From: Rhizobium sp. Leaf306
Lineage (GTDB): Bacteria > Pseudomonadota > Alphaproteobacteria > Rhizobiales > Rhizobiaceae
Direction: 5' to 3'
Length of the DNA: 64,000 nucleotides
Assembly (NCBI RefSeq): GCF_001423425.1
Contig: NZ_LMNX01000001.1
Coordinates: 516,970 to 580,969, forward strand
This document shows, one piece after another, positions 58,851 to 64,000 of this stretch. Below the pieces are notes generated by a model. That model ran no database searches. It was not told the DNA's origin and was given only the letters and a program-made list of their open reading frames with translations. The translations under genes and the position numbers were made by a program. Within the stretch, counting starts at the first letter, position 1; each line of letters opens with the position of its first letter.

Positions 58851-59669
58851 ATGGTTCAGGCTTCCGGCCTCATGTCAGGCAAACGCGGCGTCGTCATGGG
58901 TGTCGCCAACAATCGCTCCATTGCATGGGGCATTGCCAAGGCCATTCACGATCAGGGTGGCGAAGTTGCTCTGACCTATCAGGGCGACGCCCTGAAGAAG
59001 CGGGTCGAACCGCTCGCTGCCGAAATCAACGCTTTCATGGCCGGCCACTGCGATGTGAGCGACGAGTCGACCATCGATGAGGTGTTCGCCAATATCGAGA
59101 AGAAGTGGGGCAAGATCGACTTCTTCGTGCATGCGATCGGCTTCTCCGACAAGGATGAGCTGACCGGCCGTTATGTCGATACGACGCCTGACAACTTCGC
59201 CAAGACGATGCAGATCTCGGTCTACTCCTTTACGTCGGCCGCACGCCGCGCCGAAAAGCTGATGACGGACGGCGGCGCCATGCTGACGCTGACCTATTAC
59301 GGTGCCGAGAAGGTGATGCCGAACTATAACGTCATGGGCGTTGCGAAGGCGGCACTTGAAGCCAGCGTCAAATACCTGGCCGTTGACCTCGGACCGAAGA
59401 ATATCCGCGTCAACGCGATCTCGGCCGGCCCGATCAAGACGCTTGCTGCGTCCGGCATCGGCGACTTCCGCTATATCCTCAAGTGGAACGAGTATAACGC
59501 GCCGCTTCGCCGCACGGTCACGATCGAGGAAGTGGGCGATGTCGGCCTTTATCTTCTGTCGAACCTGTCGCGCTCCGTCACCGGTGAAATCCACCATGCG
59601 GATAGCGGCTATCACGCCATCGGAATGAAGGCCGTCGACGCGCCTGACATTTCCGTCGTGAAGGACTGA
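58851..59669 (+). CDS. fabI: enoyl-[acyl-carrier-protein] reductase (NADH)
   Basis: A 272-residue short-chain dehydrogenase catalysing the last step of fatty-acid elongation; the triclosan target in many bacteria. The N-terminal dinucleotide site is KRGVVMGVANNRSIAWGIA. The catalytic residues are Y149, Y159 and K166 (TYYGAEKVMPNYNVMGVAK), the FabI-type Y-x6-K spacing. The C-terminus DISVVKD is usual for rhizobial FabI. ATG 58851 follows AGGGGA. Upstream in-frame codons lack Shine-Dalgarno support. Confidence 0.97.
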   Translation: MVQASGLMSGKRGVVMGVANNRSIAWGIAKAIHDQGGEVALTYQGDALKKRVEPLAAEINAFMAGHCDVSDESTIDEVFANIEKKWGKIDFFVHAIGFSDKDELTGRYVDTTPDNFAKTMQISVYSFTSAARRAEKLMTDGGAMLTLTYYGAEKVMPNYNVMGVAKAALEASVKYLAVDLGPKNIRVNAISAGPIKTLAASGIGDFRYILKWNEYNAPLRRTVTIEEVGDVGLYLLSNLSRSVTGEIHHADSGYHAIGMKAVDAPDISVVKD

Positions 59670-59676
59670 GCGCCCC

Positions 59677-60267
59677 GTGCTTCTCTACGTCATCCGTCAC
59701 GGCCAGACGGACTGGAACGCTGAAGGCCGGCTTCAGGGTCAGAAGGATATTCCTCTGAACGATACGGGCCGCCTTCAGGCTACCGGCAATGGTGAAGCGC
59801 TGAAAGAACTGCTCGGCGACGATGTCGCCGATTTTGACTTCGTGGCAAGCCCGCTCTCTCGCACCCGCGAGACGATGGAGCGGCTGCGCACAGCGATGGG
59901 GCTCGATCCCCTCGCCTACCGGACCGACGACCGGCTGGTGGAAGTTTCGTTCGGCGACTGGGAAGGCCAGACGCTGGCCGAAGTCAAAAAACTCGAGCCC
60001 GAGCTGCTGAAGGAAAGAAAGCGCCAGAAATGGAGCTTCATTCCGCCGGGCCAAACTGCCGAGAGCTACGAAATCCTGTCATGGCGCATCGGCGCCTGGA
60101 TGCAGTCTCTGACCGGTCCGACCGTGGCGGTCGCCCATGGCGGCGTCATCAGGTCGATCTTTCGCCTGATCGGCGGCGTGGGAGAAGAAGAAGCATCGTC
60201 CATCGCCATCCATCAGGACCGTATCCTGAAAGTGGAGCCGCTCGCCGGCCGGATGGAATGGCTCTGA
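59677..60267 (+). CDS. histidine phosphatase family protein (phosphoglycerate-mutase-like)
   Basis: A 196-residue enzyme with the phospho-acceptor motif LLYVIRHGQTDWN near the start, SPLSRTRETMERL, the Glu in EVSFGDWEGQTL and the second His in VAVAHGGVIRSIF. These are the histidine-phosphatase core residues. The short length and absent mutase-specific regions favour a phosphatase over a phosphoglycerate mutase. Starts at GTG 59677, 7 bp after fabI, so probably co-transcribed with it. Confidence 0.92.
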   Translation: MLLYVIRHGQTDWNAEGRLQGQKDIPLNDTGRLQATGNGEALKELLGDDVADFDFVASPLSRTRETMERLRTAMGLDPLAYRTDDRLVEVSFGDWEGQTLAEVKKLEPELLKERKRQKWSFIPPGQTAESYEILSWRIGAWMQSLTGPTVAVAHGGVIRSIFRLIGGVGEEEASSIAIHQDRILKVEPLAGRMEWL

Positions 60268-60291
60268 GCCGCTAAGGCCCGGTTCCGGCCC

Positions 60292-60552
60292 TTACTGTAC
60301 GATTTCGAGATCGTCCACGACGCGGTTGCCATCGACGACCGTGTAGAACACCAGAACCTTGACGCCCGCCTTCAGGCCCTCGAAGTTGAACTCTTCCGGC
60401 ACCTTGTAGGTCTTGCCGTCGTCCAGCGTCAGGCTGAGCGACTTGGCGTCGATCGTCTTGATCGTCGCCTCGACGTCCACGCTCTGCGCCCAAGTGCTCA
60501 GCGGCGAGAAAACACCGGCGGTCGCAAGCAAGGCAGCAATGAGGATACGCAT
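60292..60552 (-). CDS. DUF1344 small periplasmic protein
   Basis: An 86-residue protein with a signal peptide ending at WAQS and a single small beta-domain: VEATIKTIDAKSLSLTLDDGKTYKVPEEF and later GVKVLVFYTVVDGNRVVDDL (each in part). This is DUF1344, common in Rhizobiales, function unknown. GGGATC precedes the ATG. Convergent with the histidine-phosphatase gene. The 222-bp spacer to the next plus-strand gene is AT-rich and contains no ORF. Confidence 0.88.
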   Translation of the reverse strand: MRILIAALLATAGVFSPLSTWAQSVDVEATIKTIDAKSLSLTLDDGKTYKVPEEFNFEGLKAGVKVLVFYTVVDGNRVVDDLEIVQ

Positions 60553-60774
60553 GATGAAGATCCCTGGAACAAACGGTCTGTACTAATTCGGTGCAAGATA
60601 GCCTGCCGATTGTGGCGAAAATTGCTCGCCAGCATGACATTTTCGCTACAAACAACAGTTTGATTATTAACCATATTCTTCCGAATTCAAGACGTCTCAA
60701 GACCAAATCGAACGTTTAGTGACCGCGTTTACCAACTATTTGCAATAAAACGCAGCTTCACAGCTCTAAGGCGG

Positions 60775-63700
60775 ATGTGGAATGGGAAATTAACTGCGCC
60801 ACAATACAGTTATACCCGGTCACAAGAGTTAACGAGAAGGTGTTCAGTTTTGGCGCTCTGGCGTTCCTCCATTACCGAAAGGTTTCGCCCTTTCAGCAGT
60901 GCATGCGCGCCTGCCGTCGCAGCCTTCCTCGTTTCGCTGACAGTTATCGTCACCGCCGTGGTCCTCGATCACCGATTCGTGCAGAAACATCGCGATGATA
61001 TTCACGCCGCCACGACACGCGCGGCCGGCACGGCGGCCCGTCAGATCGCTTCGCGGCTGGAGCTTGATTTCGCGGTCGCCGATAGCCTGCGCAATGCGTT
61101 GATCGGTCAGGCAGGATACAAGCCCAACGATATGCAGACCGCTGCTCGTCAGGCACTCGCCGACCTGCCGCACCTTTCCGCAGTGATCGCGGCACCGGGA
61201 TTCACACCAACGACCTTCTTCCGCCGCGACAGCTTGGCCGGTGAGACCGGTATCGATCTTGCTGGTCTTAAGGCGGATCTCGACCGGGCCGGCAACAAGG
61301 CGCGCCCAAGCGTGCTGACCGGATCGCAGACTGGCAGGCTTACCCTCATCATGCCGGTGCCTTCCGCCAGCGGACAGGAAGCCGGGCTCTGGGGCGCTCT
61401 GGTTCTCGTCCTCGATGTCGCCGATCTGCTTGATCCCGCGACACGCCCTCAGGTTGGCGACGCGGCACAAACGTCCGAGACGGTCTTCGACTGGCTCGAT
61501 CTCGCGCTCGTCGACAACAGTCGAGCCGACCAGGCCGTGTTTTACGGCAATGAAGCGGTAAAGGGCGGCGATCCGGTCCGGTGGTCGATCACCGTCAAGG
61601 GTACGGACTGGCAGATCCTTGCGGCGCCGCGCGTCGGCTGGAATGCTTCGCCCGCCGGTCAGATGCGGTTCCGGTTGATCCTGGCGCTGGCATCGCTTGC
61701 GATCGTCTTGCCGGTGCTCATTGCGACCTCGCTGATTTCGGAACGCAACCGGCATATCGAGACGCTGCGGCTGCGCGAAAACAAGCTGTTTGCACTGTCG
61801 CGACGGTTCGGGCTTGCCATGGAAGCTTCGATGATGGGCATCTGGGAAGTGACTGATGAGGGTGTGCAGCTCTCCTGGGACGATCGCTCCGCCGCTCTCC
61901 ACGCCAATCCGTCAGCCACCACCGGCAACCGGTTCGATGACTGGATGGCATCGATCGCGCCTGAGGACAGGGCTGTCGCGGAAGCGCATCTCTTTACAGT
62001 TCTCTGCACCGACAGCCCATCGACCGAGACCTATCGCCTGATCCTGCCCGGCGGCGACATCCGGCATCTTCGCTCCGCCGGCGCGAGGGTCCAGAACGAG
62101 CGCGGCATCCAGGCGACCGGCATCGTCTGGGACGTCACCGCCGACGTGACGATGGCACAGACCCTGCGCGACGCGAAAGACAATAGCGAGGTCAAGAATG
62201 CCGAGCTCGAACTGGCGCTCGACGAATTGTCGGACCGGGAGCAGGAACTGGAAGGTCTGTCGCGCAAGCTCGACCTCGCACTCGGTTCCTACGGATGCGG
62301 CGTCTGGGAATATGATCCGGCAACCGGCAGCGAGATATGGGACGCTCGCATGTGCCAGCTTTATGGCGTTGCCCCGATTGCCGGCCCCCTTCCCCACGAC
62401 TTCTGGCTGTCTCTGCTGGTTCCGGAGGATCGCCAGAGTGCTCTTGACGCGGCAATGCGTTACCTTTCCGGCGACGTCGAGGAGGCTCTGATCGTTCGCG
62501 TGCCGCAGTCTGACGGCAGCCTCCGCTATATCCGGTCCGTCGGTCAGCTGGTGATCGGTCGCGACGGTTCCCGCAAGCTTATCGGCCTCGCCTTCGACGT
62601 GACCAAGGACGCGGTGATGACGACCGAGCTCAAGTCTGCGAAAGCGGAATCGGATGCTCGCAATGTCGAGCTTCAGATGGCCAAGACCCGCATCGAGCAC
62701 AATGCGCTGCACGACCCGCTGACGATGCTTGGGAATCGCCGCAAACTGGACATGGAACTCGACCACCTCTCGCGTGCAAGCCAGGTGGAGCGGCAGAAGT
62801 TCTTCATCCTCCATCTCGACCTCGACCGGTTCAAGCAGATCAACGACACGATGGGCCATGCCGCCGGTGACGCGATGCTGGTGCATTCATCCCGGATCCT
62901 GTCGCGCAACGTGCGTGACGAGGATATCGTTGCGCGGATCGGCGGCGACGAGTTCGTCATCCTGATGAACAATTCCGCATCCATCGAGGACGTGGCCGAG
63001 CTTTCGCAGCGGATCATCGCCGAGTTTCGTCAGCCCTTCGACTTCGACGGCTTTTCCTGCCGGTGCGGCGTTTCGATCGGCATTGCGCAGGCAACCGGTC
63101 TCAATGTCGATGCACGACGCACGCTGGTCAACGCCGACATCGCGCTCTACCGAGCCAAGGGCCTCGGCCGCAACCGTTTCGAATTCTTCACGCTCGACCT
63201 GCAGGAAGAGATCGTCAGCCACAAACGGACCGCCGACGAAGTGCTCTCGGCGATCGACAACGGCGAGTTCGTGACCTGGTACCAGCCGCAGTTTTGCGCC
63301 AGAACCGGTGAACTGACCGGGGCCGAGGCGCTGCTGCGCTGGAACCATCCGCATCACGGCATCCTCGCGCCAGCGCGGTTCCTGAGGATCGCGGAAGACC
63401 TCAACGTGTCGGCGGTGCTCGACCAGATCGTGCTTGAGACGGTGCTGAAGGACAAGATGCGCTGGACCGCGCTCGGCCTCAAGGTGCCGAAGGTCTCCGT
63501 CAACGTCTCGTCGAAGCGGCTGCATGACGAAAACCTGATCGCCAACCTCGAGTCGCTGTCCATCACACCCGGCGAGATCTGTTTCGAGCTGGTGGAGTCG
63601 ATTTTCCTCGACGACGGCGACGTGTCGGTATCGGGCAATATCGAACGCATCAAGGGAATGGGCATCGACATCGAGATCGACGATTTCGGGACCGGTCATA

Positions 63701-63993
63701 CCTCGATCGTCTCGCTGCTGAAGCTGAAACCGAAGCGGCTGAAGATCGACCGGCAGCTGGTGATGCCGATCCTCGAAGCGCCGCAGGAGCGGACCATGGT
63801 TCGCTCGATCGTCGACATTGCCCGCTCGCTTGGCATCGACACGGTGGCGGAAGGTGTGGAGACGATGCAGCATGCGGAATTGCTGCGCGAACTCGGCTGC
63901 GACCTTCTGCAGGGCTATGCCTTTGCCAAGGCCCTGCCCTTTGACAAATTCGTTGAGGCGGCCAGAGCCGACTGGCTCAAACAGGCGGCATGA
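60775..63993 (+). CDS. membrane PAS-PAS-GGDEF-EAL bifunctional c-di-GMP protein
   Basis: A 1072-residue protein: N-terminal helix (about 45-65), a periplasmic CHASE-like domain to about 300, a second helix (about 302-322), two PAS domains (about 340-465 and 500-620), a GGDEF domain with intact IGGDEF near residue 723, and an EAL domain with GAEALLRW near 851 and DDFGTGHTS. Both active motifs are canonical, so it may make and break c-di-GMP depending on PAS input. ATG 60775 has AAGG only 3 bp upstream; a TTG at 60850 with better spacing gives 1047 residues and is a real alternative. Confidence 0.88.
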   Translation: MWNGKLTAPQYSYTRSQELTRRCSVLALWRSSITERFRPFSSACAPAVAAFLVSLTVIVTAVVLDHRFVQKHRDDIHAATTRAAGTAARQIASRLELDFAVADSLRNALIGQAGYKPNDMQTAARQALADLPHLSAVIAAPGFTPTTFFRRDSLAGETGIDLAGLKADLDRAGNKARPSVLTGSQTGRLTLIMPVPSASGQEAGLWGALVLVLDVADLLDPATRPQVGDAAQTSETVFDWLDLALVDNSRADQAVFYGNEAVKGGDPVRWSITVKGTDWQILAAPRVGWNASPAGQMRFRLILALASLAIVLPVLIATSLISERNRHIETLRLRENKLFALSRRFGLAMEASMMGIWEVTDEGVQLSWDDRSAALHANPSATTGNRFDDWMASIAPEDRAVAEAHLFTVLCTDSPSTETYRLILPGGDIRHLRSAGARVQNERGIQATGIVWDVTADVTMAQTLRDAKDNSEVKNAELELALDELSDREQELEGLSRKLDLALGSYGCGVWEYDPATGSEIWDARMCQLYGVAPIAGPLPHDFWLSLLVPEDRQSALDAAMRYLSGDVEEALIVRVPQSDGSLRYIRSVGQLVIGRDGSRKLIGLAFDVTKDAVMTTELKSAKAESDARNVELQMAKTRIEHNALHDPLTMLGNRRKLDMELDHLSRASQVERQKFFILHLDLDRFKQINDTMGHAAGDAMLVHSSRILSRNVRDEDIVARIGGDEFVILMNNSASIEDVAELSQRIIAEFRQPFDFDGFSCRCGVSIGIAQATGLNVDARRTLVNADIALYRAKGLGRNRFEFFTLDLQEEIVSHKRTADEVLSAIDNGEFVTWYQPQFCARTGELTGAEALLRWNHPHHGILAPARFLRIAEDLNVSAVLDQIVLETVLKDKMRWTALGLKVPKVSVNVSSKRLHDENLIANLESLSITPGEICFELVESIFLDDGDVSVSGNIERIKGMGIDIEIDDFGTGHTSIVSLLKLKPKRLKIDRQLVMPILEAPQERTMVRSIVDIARSLGIDTVAEGVETMQHAELLRELGCDLLQGYAFAKALPFDKFVEAARADWLKQAA

Positions 63994-64000
63994 ATGGCAC

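Overview
The window reads as a chromosomal segment of a Rhizobiaceae-type alphaproteobacterium (Rhizobium / Agrobacterium / Allorhizobium group). The evidence is high-GC coding sequence, a CcrM-type methyltransferase gene, an aminoglycoside-kinase-like ThrB, a ctaC-ctaD-ctaB-small ORF-ctaG-ctaE oxidase cluster followed by SURF1-ispH-thrB-rnhA, and several families typical of the order (IalB, RT0821-type surface protein, DUF1499, DUF1344). No species can be named from the sequence alone.

Region 1 (1-7665) is accessory DNA. It carries the distal part of a P-type (VirB) type IV secretion operon: the 3' end of virB4, then virB5, a small lipoprotein, virB6, virB8, virB9, virB10 and virB11, with start/stop overlaps that imply translational coupling. 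After virB11 comes a decayed strip: a perfect TGTGA-N6-TCACA palindrome, a DUF2293-like gene broken by an in-frame TGA, a truncated zinc-binding/HNH-like gene on the opposite strand, and an 80-codon ORF with its own promoter-like sequence and Shine-Dalgarno. The strip stops about 10 bp before the 3' end of a tRNA-Gln(TTG) gene. This is the expected position for the right end of an element integrated into a tRNA 3' end. No integrase or second att copy lies in the window.

Region 2 (7666-38800) is mostly housekeeping. It holds an MBL-fold hydrolase, a DUF1499 membrane protein, pyruvate phosphate dikinase, a Tat-exported VOC protein, smc, a DsbA-like thioredoxin, a DUF721 protein, mutY, two HAD hydrolases, ccrM, a minimal nucleotidyltransferase (orphan MntA with only the tail of its HepT partner left), a CPA1 antiporter, a repeat-containing autotransporter, thrC, an M16 peptidase, a GNAT enzyme, a membrane PAS-GGDEF-EAL protein with a degenerate GGDEF motif, a HETGH metallopeptidase, a CsbD stress protein and YqgE.

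Region 3 (38800-53700) carries a DsbD-N-like protein, a Prx5 peroxiredoxin, a Dabb protein, rnhA-thrB, an unrecognised membrane protein, ispH, SURF1, a higBA toxin-antitoxin pair, and the cytochrome c oxidase cluster ctaE, ctaG, a small CoxF-like gene, ctaB, ctaD, ctaC. The higBA pair sits between a strong terminator behind ctaE and the SURF1 start codon. The oxidase assembly factor SURF1 may therefore be read from the toxin-antitoxin promoter. IalB and TldD follow.

Region 4 (53700-64000) has a VOC protein, a TSUP permease, a polysaccharide deacetylase, pdxH, an RT0821-type lipoprotein, a DnaJ-type co-chaperone, fabI, a histidine phosphatase, a DUF1344 protein and a complete membrane-bound PAS-PAS-GGDEF-EAL protein. 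The most interesting items are the island junction at tRNA-Gln with its gene wreckage, the higBA-SURF1 arrangement, the orphan MntA, the autotransporter repeats, and palindromes placed like operators upstream of fabI and dnaJ.
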